Shown here one piece after another: positions 24,101-34,214 of a DNA stretch of 64,000 nt (position 1 is the first letter of the stretch; each line of letters starts with the position of its first letter). Origin of the DNA: Sthenelais limicola (taxonomy: Eukaryota; Annelida; Polychaeta; Phyllodocida; Sigalionidae). A program made the translations under genes and the position numbers. The DNA is taken from the NCBI GenBank assembly GCA_942159475.1, contig OW804097.1:113088582-113152581 (forward strand). Direction: 5' to 3'. The notes beneath the pieces are model-generated. The model ran no database searches. It saw only the letters and a program-made list of their open reading frames with translations, and was not told the DNA's origin.

Positions 24101-27100
24101 TCATTGCAATTAGTCTATGGTAAATTGTTCCTACTCCTTAAATTGTTCCTCCTCCTTCATTGAATACAAGGTGAGTAGCAACCGATACAAATTTATGATG
24201 AAATGGATGGATTAATTATATTACAGAAGACCTTAATGACCCAGTTGTCCAACTGAGGTTATCTAAACACATCGGCGATGATTGGATGGAACTCGGCATG
24301 CGGCTCAATATGGAGCCAAATTTCCTGATGGATCTGTCAGGCCATGGGGTGTACAGAAACCTACCATTCATTATGCTAATGGACTGGGAGCGCAAGGTGG
24401 AACATGCTGAGCTGAAAAGGGGCACACTTGCTGCTGGGCTTATGGAGCTTGCGAGGCCTGCGCTTGCACACATGGTGACGCATACACCAGGTGTGTACTT
24501 TAGTCACATTCCAAAAATCTGAGGGGAATTAAAAGCTACATTCTCAACAAAAATCTTACCAAATTTACCCATATTATGACTCTAGAACTGAATTCATCAC
24601 TATTTTGCTGGAGGTAAATGTTTATATAATAAAATGAATAAAAAGGTACAAGAATTTGAAGTGGAATAAACCAAGAGAAAACAGTCACCAGTGAATCGAT
24701 AAAATGTGATGTCATCGTAGGAAAGGATGTGGGCAGGTTCTCCAATGACCTATAGATGGGTTGGAAAACAATGGAACAAAAAGTAGAACAATTTTAGATT
24801 TTGAGTGATATTACTGGGAGCGCAGCTTTAACACACGGGTGTATTTCCCTCTTAGAGGCCTTGAAGGCCCGCAATGCAATGCACTATGTTCTAATAGTAA
24901 TCTTAGAGACTTGAAAATCCGAGACTTGAGAATGTCAATTTAAAAACCTTTGCAGTAGTGACAAGATATGTGTATAATGGAAATTCTGTAATAATGTGTA
25001 ATTGATGTATGTCATATAAGAGGGATCAGGCTTTCAAGTTACATTTTGTCTTACTTCCTAGAATACCAAACACAATAATTTGTTAAAGGGTTCTCGGGCC
25101 TATAATAAAATACCTATAACAAAATAATCAGATTTTCCCTAAACTTGCATCATTTTAACTTCATATCATAATAAGACCACCGATGCGATTTTGAGGAAAT
25201 AAGGTACCAAAGTTGAAGATAGTTTTACTATTGAATCCTATGGAAAAAAAGGATAATTTCTGCACATATTCCCCTTTCTCAACTGAACCGCTCACCAGAT
25301 TTTGATCTAGGTTACATATTTATTCCCTGCGGGTATCTTCTGAATAACACAAGTGAAAAATCAAACTTTCAGTGAGGAATGTTGTAAAATAGCCACAGAG
25401 CACTGTATGTTTTCCCACTGCTGAAATAGGCTAGTGAACCCTTAAGAGGTCAAACATTGAATTATTTATGTAGATTCCAAGCAGCAAGAAATGTATGCCA
25501 TAGTTGCAAAGGAGGTCAGTACTGAGTGGAAAGCTTTGGCCATCAGCATCGGGGTACACCCAAATGAAATAAGCAGCCTTGAAGAAACTGCAAAATCCAG
25601 GGTCAAGCCAACACACAGGTTTGAGAATGCTGCTACAGTACTACGAGAATGGAAGCAGACCCAAGGAAAAGCGGGTGACAGGGATCTTCTCTTTGCTCTT
25701 AAAGACATTGGCAGACAAGATGTTATTGAGCATCTCTGTAAGTAAATTTGTAGTAATTGCTGTTTTATTTCCAAACAATATCAGGTAGTCACACAGTCAA
25801 CATCACAGATTATTTATGGTTTCCCGAACTCACCAAAGGCACTTATATACTTTGTACTTTTTTTGGCTTTCGCCATCTTGGGTGCCTGCTTCCTCGGACA
25901 TCTAGTTTGGAAACATTTGCCTATGCCAACTGTTGCCTATGTAAATATATATTCAACATAGAAATATGCTTGTATCATCAGAAAAGCATAATTTTTAAGC
26001 AGCGTGGAAGAAACTGCAAGATTCAGGGCCTTTATATTTCTATCCCCTAAGACAGTCAAATCGGGAGTTAACACCTCCTAAAGCATTTATAAAACACTGT
26101 TTAATCTCCCATATCTTTTCCGCAGGTGGATGGGTGCCACACAGTCTTCGATCTGAAACTTCAGGTAAATGATATTGATTACTGCAATTATATTATGTAT
26201 ACACATTTGCAGTCAATAATTTGTGAGAGAACTTTGTATAAAAGATCAATAAAGTTTTGTTTTTTTAATTACAGCTGCAGTGGCAGCAGGAGCAGGGATC
26301 TCACAGCACTTGCCAGACCTTAAGACAAAACAGCCTGCGTCCCCCAACCAGTCTGCCCAGCCTGCACAACCCCTCAAGCCAACCCTGCAAACAGAGGCTG
26401 CACCACACCCAGAACCTCCACAGCCAGAGGCTGCACCACACCCAGAACCTCTACAGCCAGAAGCACATCAGTCAGCCAAGACACAACCAACAATCAGAAG
26501 ACCCACAACTGCTAGAAAAACCCATAGTTTCAGAAGACCCCACGCAGCCAGAAGCGATCAAACTAGCCAGAGGAGAACCCACATCCAGCAGAGCACCATG
26601 CAGCTTGAAGAGCTTCCATCTGAGCAGGAAATAAGTGAATGTGAGTATATTGTTCCTCCCATCAATTGTTTCCTGCCCTCATAAAGCCACACCTCTGATA
26701 TTGTACTACGCCTTCACCTATATATATATATAATTGGCCTTAAACTGAATAAAAAAAAATGTATAGTTAGTGGGGGAGGAACCTGTCAGAATACCCAAGA
26801 ATCGTGCAAAATGTGATACCTTTTTGAAATTTGGTACACTGTTAGGTGAGACCATAGGCTTTTCAAAAATCAACGGCAGCAAGTTGGGCCACCCCCCTGG
26901 TGGCTGGTAGCTGCGAAATACAAAATGGCCACCATCAGAAGCAAATGCACCATATATTTGCTTCTACTGATCGTAATTTCAAGTATAATACCAATTTATT
27001 GATGTTTTAAGGTGTGAGGAATCATTTTCTGAAGTTATTTTTTAATTTCAAAGTCTTTTTCACTGTCAAAATCCAATATGGCCACCGTCTGGGAAAAAAA

Positions 27101-30100
27101 TATCATTTCTCGTCTCCTTTTAGCAATATCCATGTATAATACCTGCTTTTCTATGTTTTGAGGTATGAGGAATCCATTTACCTAGTGATTTCTTTATTTC
27201 AAGGTTATTTTCAGGGTCAAAATCTAATATGGCTGCCACCAGGAAACAAAAAAGTCATATCTCAGCTCCCATTTTAATCTAAACAGCTATTAGCAAGTAT
27301 TATATCTCAGCAGCTATACGACCATATATAATATCACTTTTCCTGGGTTTTTATATATCAAAATACCCTTTCTGAACTATCTTTCTGTTTCCAGGTCATT
27401 TCCAGGTCAAAATCCAATATGGCCACCACCTCAAAATGAAAATATCATATCTCAGCTCCAGTTAGTACTAGATAGATGTGTGATACTATTTTATTTAGGT
27501 TTAAAGGTATAGGGAATCCATTTCTGAAGCTATTTTCACGATTAAAACATATTTTATGAATTTAGGCCTTTCATTTAAATGAATATGAGACTATGATGAG
27601 ACTAAAATCATATGTTTTAGCTACATTCAGCTGACATTGTGCATAAACAAGTTTGTGTTTCTTTTTTTTAATTCTTTTGATTTCACACTTAATCTAACTA
27701 AATATGTACCAATATAAAGCCATAAATTATTAAGAGATATGATGCATTATAGGTTTCTGTAAAAAAAATATTTAGTCTTTCAAAAATAACCTCAGAAATT
27801 AACAAAATGTATGAAAAAAATTTTAAACCTGGTTTAAAGAATGGACTTATCCTTGTCTGTGCACTATGTATTTCCCGCTATCTACCCATAAATGATCTCA
27901 TTGGAGAGAGAAATTTGTGGGCTTTAATCACATATCAAATCTATTGTTGTTGGACAATTTCTGACTGAATGACAATCAAATTAGTGGTTATGAGAAAACA
28001 CAAATTTGTAGGCCAGTTGACAACACCTGAGTGAGGACAGGGATTGGGGGGATTATAGGTACTATACACATTGGTGATTGAACTCTCAAAGGCAGAAGTT
28101 CTTCATGTCATTCATGAGTTTGAATATGCAAGCATCCATACAACAAAATCAGACAACATTGAACACCCAGAAAGTTTTGTATCTGAGCAACAAAATTTCC
28201 TCAACCAGCTCAAATCCCTTCTTGAGCTTGTGGATCAAGTAGTCCTCATCAACCCTTATGAGGAAACAGGCAATCAGTTGGTGACATTAGACACTGGTGA
28301 ATATATGGATCCTGAAGTTAGCAAGTGTATTCAGGAGTTGCCAACAATTGGGAAAGCAATGTATTTAAAATTTGTTAAGGAGCTGATTGAGGACTGTGCC
28401 ACTCCTCTCTCTGATGTCATCCCCAAGGCAAATCTCTTTACCTTTCTCCATCGACCTCCAGTGAGCTTAGATAAAGGCAAAGACAAACTCTCATCATCAA
28501 AAGCTTTTGCAGCAATTGTAACTCAAATGTTTGTTTTGCTTTAAACTTGCCCTGATTCTGACATGGACGAGTTTTTCATGCATGAAAATGCCAGAGATCC
28601 ACCTTCATTGTCCAGTAAAGGCAAGCTGCAAGCTGGTACAAAGTCATGGATTCTTGGCTGCTTGCCAGGTATGCCTGCACATGGAAGAAATCCATTTGTC
28701 AAACAAGCTCCTGTAATCATCTTAGACATGCCTGCAGTGGTTGATATAATTAAACCACAGTGAGCCAATGTGTTTGGTGAATATACTGGAATGCACCGCC
28801 TGCCTTTCATTGAGAATCAAATGAACACATATACCACTAGAATTGATGCGGTATGGGATCACTTTCCTCTGGACAGTCTAAAGAACCAAACAAGAGTGCA
28901 ACGTCTGGGTCAAACACCTGCATGAAGGACACTAGTAATCAAAAAAGGTCCCTAATCCCAAAAGGAAAAGATTAGCAGGCATTCCTGAAAGTCAGTGAGA
29001 ACAAAGATGAACTGTTCAAGTTTCTCGCTGATGGGCTTGTGATTGCAACCTCCTCATCTGAGAACTATCTTTTGACAAGAAAAGGGGAACTTGTGCTGTC
29101 CAACAAGGCAGTCAATTTGACTGACATAACTCCATCTGACCATGAGGAGGCAGACACCCGTGTAATGCTGCAGCTGCACCATGCTGTTATGGATGGTCAT
29201 AAAACAGCTTTTCTAAGAACAGTTGATTCAGATGTTGTCATTCTGTCAAAATCTGGGGCTTACTGAGCTGTGGGTTGGTTTTGGATCTGGAAAAGCACAC
29301 ACAGATATACCAGTCCATGATGTTTCATTACAGCTTGGTCCTGATAAATGCAAAGCACTACCTTTCTTCCATGCATTTACAGGTTGCAATGCAACATCTA
29401 GCATGATGGGAATTGGGAAGAAATCAGGATACAAAAGCTAGTACAAAATATGGTTGGAAATGGAATGGGTGCCTCAAAACATGGGTCCCATATTGGACAG
29501 AACTGGGTGATGCCAGTGCATCCTGTGCACTTTTGCTTAACTGCTCTTGTGGAAAAGCTTGCAAGGGTAGGTGTAAATGTTTTAAAGCTGGAATCAGGTG
29601 TACACTATTGTGTAAATGTCAAGGTGGTTGCTGCAACAACCTTGATGACCATTCTGTATGATTGCCCTGATGTATCTGTGATTATCTGTGTTGTTTTCCT
29701 TAATTTTATTGGCATGTCCAAGATGATATAATACAGTTTATTTTACAGACTTTAGACTGTTCTGACTTGATCTTTGACCTAAAATTAAAAATTACTTCAG
29801 AAATGGATTCCCCATACCTTAAAACATAGAAAAGTTGGTATTATACAAGGATATTGCTGAAAGGAGTGAGATATGATATTTTTTCCCCAGACGGTGGCCA
29901 TATTGAATTTTGACAGTGAGAAAGACTTTAAAAGTAAAAAATAACTTCAGAAAATGATTCCTCACACCTTAAAACATCAATAAATTGGTATTATACTTGA
30001 AAATACGATCAGTAGAAGCAAAGATATGGTGCATTTGCTTCTGATGGCGGCCATTTTGTATTTCGCACCTACCGGCCACCAGGGGGGTGGACCAACTTGC

Positions 30101-33100
30101 TGCCGTTGGTTTTTGGAAAGCCTATGGCCTCACCTAACAGCATACCAAATTTGAAAAAGGTATCACATTTTGCACGATTCTTACAGGTTCCTCCCCCGCT
30201 AAGTATTTGAGCCATGGGGAACCCACTGGCTGGCAATTTGTGCGTCTATGCATGTAGACACATGTATAGAGTTAACCTTTTCAAAATGATGAATTCTCTA
30301 TTTCAGGGATAGCAGACCACCATTCCTGCTTATCTAAGATCATTATGCAAGTGCCATTAGGCGATCTCTTCAAAGAAATGTTTGACCTCTCCCATAACTT
30401 CATTGCAGTGGACATACTACTAAACCCCAGAGATTCTCTCTTTCCGTATGTAGTTTTGTTATTGACAGAGTTATATAAGCTGCCTCACTCAAGGTGCACC
30501 ATGGTGGTCAATATGGTGGTGATGTGGCAGAAATTGATCCTAATTAATTTGCACACATTTAACAATATTTCGTTAATCAGCATACATGGACACTCATTTC
30601 TAGAAAAGAGGATTGCAGAATTGTAAATACAACTGGATTTTATCATATGTTAACCTTCCATATGAAATGATGTTTTTTAGGCAAGATAAAAGTTACATGT
30701 ACTTATTATACATGCATTGCTCTGAAAATAACGTATCTAGAGTGATTTACGCATAGTATGTATTTCACTAGTGATTTACGTGAGGTTGTCATGGCAACCA
30801 ATTTGTTTTTTTTACTAAGATTACCATTAAAATTAAAATTTATGACTCGATTTTTCACTATTTTCATGATTGAAAGCATTTATAATAAATCTGTTAACTG
30901 ACTCGTTGGTTTCAGTTGCTTAGAATATTGAACTCGTTGTTGTGCAACTCATGCAATATTCATGCACCTTCAACAAACTTGTTAGTTAACCTGTATTTAT
31001 GAAAATATTCATACAACATCCACCTTTGTACTCAGTAAGTGGAAATGGACTTTTCCCAATTCAATTCATGGCATGTCAATATACTTTCTTCCAGGAATCG
31101 GGAGAGAATAGAAATTCATGATATCCTTGCTAGGTATAGGGGGATGCCAGAACCAACAACTATACTCCTTTCTGGCCCTGCAGGAAGTGGGAAAACATCT
31201 TTCATACGTGGATATATTAACAACTCATGTCAAGAGCCACAAACATCAGAGCAACAGGTCATGGTCATCTTAGTAGCAAAACAAATCACCAGTGAGGGCA
31301 TCTGGAAGGCCATAGAACAGGCATTAATGGGGGATTATGATAGCAGTAGACTCCTAAAAGTAATCAGAGAAACAAACAAAATTAAGCTCCTAGTTTTCAT
31401 TGATGGGGTTGATGAAGTGCGGGAGAAAACTTTAACTGAATCAATTCAAGCTTTTGTGGAGAATGCAAGAAAAAAAGGGCGTCCCATCGTATTTCTCTCT
31501 ACCCGGGAGAACAGAGCAGGAGTGGACAAGGAGAAAATTGACAGAGAGCTAGAAACAACAGGATTCACCATTGAACAAGGTCTCTTGTATGTAAGCAAAC
31601 ATTGTGAGAAACTTAAATCTAAGCCTGAAGCCCAGAAGTTGGTACAGTACATGCAGTCAGAATGTCAGAGTAATAAGAACATACAAGCCATTCTGCAAAA
31701 CCCCCTTAGGCTTTTGCTAGTGCTACTATTAGCACTCAGTCCAAATGCTGGCCAGAGTATCACAATTGATTCTATAGGGACCATGCGTGTGAGTGACATT
31801 TATAACAAGGTAGAAAGTCTACTGTTAACAAGGGAGACCAGCCGACCACAAGGAGGTCAAGTAGATGATAATCCAAAGAAGCAGGAACTCTTCTATGCGA
31901 TACTTCTCATGACGGGATTATCAAAGGACATAGAACTATCAGAGAAACTGTTTAGTGAATTTGGGTTTAATGAACATTATCCCCTTATTCAACTCCTCAG
32001 CAAAACCTATGAGAATGTCTTGACAGGTGAAGGATGGATTTATCAATGCGCCCATGAAAGTTTCTTAGATTACTTCATGGCAAAGGGTGCTCTTTGTCTC
32101 CCTATGCCTGTAAGAGAGCTCTTTCTCTTTTATCTAGCCTCCTCAAAGTTCTTCCATAATTCCACAATCATGCTATTTGGATGTGTGTCTACAAATGAAC
32201 ATTTACATAGAGATGCTAAGATATCCTTACTGACTAACATGGTAAGGTGGCAACTGATTATGTGGCCCGATGAAGAAAAGTCACCCACAGATGAAACCTA
32301 TAAATCATTGAGGAAAGATTGCTTTGCTCTTGTGGGCAGAATAAAGGACTTGTTTACCACTACACCCAGAATGCTTGACCTGATTGAGGGAAAGTGTAGT
32401 GAACAGTTGATAAATGAGGCAGAGCGTATGTTTAAACAAATACAAGAGACATATGATGGAATGGCCAGCACTTGTGAGAGAGAGACATGGTTGAGGGGCA
32501 CTATTGTTGAGGGGGATGATGTTTATACATCTGATTGTATTGGTGCACTTGTGTACAGCTGCCTGCAGGAACTACCTGAGGATATACTGGGGACTGTGGC
32601 TGCACAAACCATCGGAATCCTCACTCCCTGTTCCTATATAGATATACGGTGAGTAGATCATTATACTTGCTGCTGAACAGTATTATTATGTGTATCCATA
32701 TACAAATGCAACTTATCAGTCCTTTTAAATGGTGGTAGATTTCCTGTATATGAAACTGGTTTTCAAATAGGCCAGGACACCTTCTCAGATCTCAGGTTTT
32801 ATATACATCCGTTTTAACATGTAGGTTAATAATTTAATACACACTTTTGTGCATCTGTGATGTCTATTTTATGGTGATTGTGCATGTGACCTTTCGAAAT
32901 CGGCGATGACAGAGGGCATGTTTGAATCCGCATAAACAGGGAATGGGTAAAGCGCCTGTACAAAAACTAATGATCAAATTTTCTGGCAATCCTGGTTATT
33001 ATGATACCACCTGAATATTAGTTTATATGTAAGCTTGTTCTCCGTTCTTATTATAACAATTTATTTTTAAAAGAAGGCAATGTGTGAAAACATCTGTGGT

Positions 33101-34214
33101 GGATACCGCGTATTTTGTATTTTTCCTTTTGATGTAACTTAATTTTAAAAACAAAAATCCTGCAAATGCTCCTACCTAGGGAGCTAAATACAAAATTGAT
33201 CCCTCTTTGGCTGCTCTGCTCCCTTTTGTGAGAATGAGTCATATATAGAAGACTTCCCTTAGTATTAGATAGAAACAGTGGTGGGTGCAAGATCATAGAT
33301 ATTCCTCACCAAATACTATCGTAAGCCCATATCTCAATGACCTCAACTGTATCAAAACTTACAATGTACAGTGTATCTAGCCTTATTGTAATATCATTAT
33401 ATTGTCTGATGATAGTTGTATAAACAAACTGAGTAGAAAAGAATATAGCATTTCTGACAATCTCTGAGACTTTTTGTGTTGCAGGGAAGACAGACGTATA
33501 TACTACCACCTACCAGGCACAGCACGATGGGGCCATGTGGTGCAAAACATCACTACAGATGTGGGTTTGGTGGATGTCTGTGCGTGGCATCCAGCTGACT
33601 CTGCTTATATACTGGAAAAGTACCAGGCAGCCCACACACTATCACATACACCAACATTTGTCCTTGCCTACAATGCCTACTTTCATATATATGGTGGTGC
33701 ACCTATTGAGTGCTGCAAACAGGAGGAGTACAAAAAGGTATTAGACATGGTACCTGTGTGTCAGAGGTTGTACTTGACCTTAGATCGAACCCCACGGCCA
33801 TATCACAGACCAATTGAACATGTCCTGCCTGGAGTGGAGGCTCTATACTCACACTTAAACACTACCAGCCAGGGTAAGCTTCCGGTGTGGGTACACATAC
33901 GGCATTGTTACTTATATGTATCAGAGATGAGTCGCAAGAGGGAGATGCTCAAAGCACTACTCACACATGGAAGTCCTACGGTTGGGTTGTGGAAGTGCAG
34001 GATTATAGTGGATGAGGAACCTGATGATGACCTGAGAGCAACTATCATAGGCTGGTGGCAGGCTGGAACTCTATCTAAGGACTCATGGTACCTGCCTGAT
34101 GGAAGGAGAGCTAGGGACATGTACAATGGGCTGGTTATGGAGGCAACGGGGAAGACAACAGAAAATCAAATTAGAGGAATAACATCAAGAAAGAAGAAAT
34201 GTTTAATTCTATAA
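21102..34214 (+). CDS. J-domain / double Death domain / NACHT protein with C-terminal CAAX box, eleven exons
   Basis: Exons: 21102-21238, 22509-22654, 22971-23015, 23830-23901, 24227-24490, 25474-25737, 26126-26164, 26275-26640, 30307-30445, 31095-32648, 33485-34214. All have GT-AG borders and phases agree throughout, giving 3756 nt and about 1251 residues. Order: acidic leader 1-45; J domain about 46-109 with HPD at 80-82; Death domain 1 at 134-221; Death domain 2 at 222-309; Pro/Gln/Arg-rich linker 323-444; NACHT from about 491 with Walker A GPAGSGKT (518-525) and Walker B LLVFIDGVDE (589-598); unassigned region 1009-1242; SRKKK followed by CLIL at the terminus. Family knowledge: J domains stimulate Hsp70; Death domains assemble signalling complexes; NACHT oligomerises on ATP; CAAX with Leu favours geranylgeranylation. 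I infer a membrane-anchored STAND sensor coupled to chaperones. No LRR, WD or ankyrin repeats were seen. AATAAA at 34580 may be the polyadenylation signal. Confidence 0.88.
21632..21700. repeat. Family B MITE, distal part of the split copy
   Basis: The sequence gtctgaacattcctacaaag, then aggtcttttataattaaacac, then ttggataaatatta matches the segment that follows directly after the left part in complete copies. About 540 bases containing coding exon 1 lie between the two halves. Confidence 0.6.
22000..22330. other. Unclassified coding-like stretch in intron 1 of the J-Death-NACHT gene
   Basis: Both strands stay open here: a minus frame at 22090-22311 (with SLEIERLAVLQGPQVVAAI) and a plus frame at 22006-22194. 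The GC content is higher than the surroundings. It may be a decayed mobile-element or gene fragment; I do not recognise it. Confidence 0.25.
22509..23015 (+). CDS. J-domain exons (2 and 3) of the J-Death-NACHT gene
   Basis: Exon 2 (22509-22654) and exon 3 (22971-23015) encode ILNATDDHMVLDLPPGV, then EEVRRQYRVLALLVHPDKN, then YPGAGEAFMALALAF. The spacing, the HPD tripeptide and the PGA.EAF...A ending are those of the DNAJB12/B14-type J domain, where helix I starts with an (I/V)(L/A).RIL-like stretch. Helix II keeps Tyr-Arg and the hydrophobic face; the usual Lys/Arg-rich patch is reduced (VLALLV instead of KLALKY). HPD is intact, so Hsp70 contact is plausible. The frame of exon 1 (ending Glu-Ile-Ala-Arg) completes helix I across the intron. 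Confidence 0.85.
24227..24490 (+). CDS. Death domain 1 exon
   Basis: A 264-nt exon, phase 1 at both ends. It encodes LSKHIGDDWMELGMRLNMEP, then the helix 4-6 pattern LPFIMLMDWERK...GTLAAGLMELARPALA. D-W-x-x-L-x-x-x-L and M-L-x-x-W are standard Death-domain signatures. Antisense open frames across it are shadows. Confidence 0.88.
24770..24834. repeat. Short dispersed motif
   Basis: The stretch ggaacaaaaagtagaa, then ttttagattttgagtgatat, then gggagcgcagctttaa recurs with changes at 5800-5862, 60585-60648 and, in part, 3810-3842. Probably the shared end of an unidentified repeat family. Confidence 0.6.
25474..25737 (+). CDS. Death domain 2 exon
   Basis: Also 264 nt and phase 1-1. It encodes VAKEVSTEWKALAISIGVHP, then FENAATVLREWKQTQG, then DLLFALKDIGRQDVIEHL. 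This is a better Death-domain match than domain 1 (..L..W...G....L...L..IGR.D....L). Equal exon length and phase suggest that the two domains arose by exon duplication. Confidence 0.9.
25785..25940 (+). other. Candidate cassette exon between exons 6 and 7 of the J-Death-NACHT gene
   Basis: The stretch is preceded by aacaatatcag and followed by gtaaat. It is 156 nt long and free of stops in the phase-1 frame needed to join exons 6 and 7. In the phase-0 frame the same bases encode a convincing membrane-spanning run (YFVLFLAFAILGACFLGHLV), but that frame does not fit the neighbouring exons. It may be an alternative exon or the remnant of one from a related gene. Confidence 0.3.
26766..30203. mobile_element. 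Long terminal-inverted-repeat DNA element with decayed CXC-protein ORF
   Basis: The left end (TTAGTGGGGGAGGAACCTGT) and right end (reverse complement TTAGCGGGGGAGGAACCTGT) begin inverted repeats of about 415 bp (26766-27180 and 29790-30203), flanked by TA. Inside the left part, a unit containing caaaatccaatatggccacc is repeated imperfectly at about 27065, 27215 and 27400. The interior carries a broken plus-strand gene (28071-29661). It lies wholly within intron 8 of the J-Death-NACHT gene and does not disturb its reading frame. Class unknown; a TA duplication with long inverted repeats suggests a cut-and-paste DNA transposon. Confidence 0.85.
28071..29661 (+). pseudogene. Decayed element-encoded protein with EEADTR, HAFTGC and CXC motifs
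   Basis: Collinear pieces in shifting frames: 28071-28544 (FVSEQQNFLNQLKSLL...); 28551-28760 (DEFFMHENARDPPSLSSKGK); 29039-29265 (DHEEADTRVMLQLHHAV, TVDSDVVILS); 29267-29440 (KALPFFHAFTGCNATSSM); 29450-29655 ending in a cysteine cluster of the CXC (tesmin/TSO1-like) type, CSCGKACKGRCKCFKAGIRC. This order matches a protein family scattered through many invertebrate and fish genomes whose function is not established. The acidic D-T-D / ADTR arrangement resembles PIN/FEN-like nucleases, which is my inference. At least three frameshifts or stops make it inactive. Confidence 0.75.
31095..32648 (+). CDS. NACHT ATPase exon
   Basis: A single 1554-nt exon enters in phase 2 after ctttcttccag at 31094, which joins exon 9 in frame; an apparent earlier start near 31039 lies in the intron. 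It holds Walker A, Walker B with the D-G-V-D-E acidic cluster, a sensor-1-like FLSTRENRAG and a following winged-helix-like region (about residues 490-800). The rest of the exon (to 1009) is helical in character and contains no repeat I can name. The donor at 32649 is gtgagt. Confidence 0.92.
33285..33430. repeat. Dispersed repeat (partner 62488-62578)
   Basis: Shared sequence: aagatcat.gatattcctcacc, aagcccatat.tcaatgacc, caactgtat.a.aact, acaatgtaca. In the last intron of the J-Death-NACHT gene. Confidence 0.65.
33485..34214 (+). CDS. Terminal exon with unassigned domain and CAAX box
   Basis: Acceptor gttgcag at 33484; 243 residues ending at TAA 34212-34214. The region is rich in Tyr, Trp and His (YYHLPGTARWGHVVQ; VDVCAWHPADSAYIL; GWWQAGTLSKDSWYLPDG) and matches no domain I recognise. 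The last nine residues are SRKKKCLIL: a basic patch followed by Cys-aliphatic-aliphatic-Leu at the exact C-terminus, as in Rho/Rap-type GTPases. Confidence 0.9.

Noticed and set aside
24216..24473. Minus-strand frame across Death domain 1
   Set aside because: Shadow of the real plus-strand exon.
28563..29731. Separate small genes within the long-TIR element
   Set aside because: They are collinear frame-shifted pieces of one decayed ORF.
31039..31094. Apparent upstream extension of the NACHT exon
   Set aside because: Only the acceptor at 31094 keeps the phase with exon 9; the extension is intronic.
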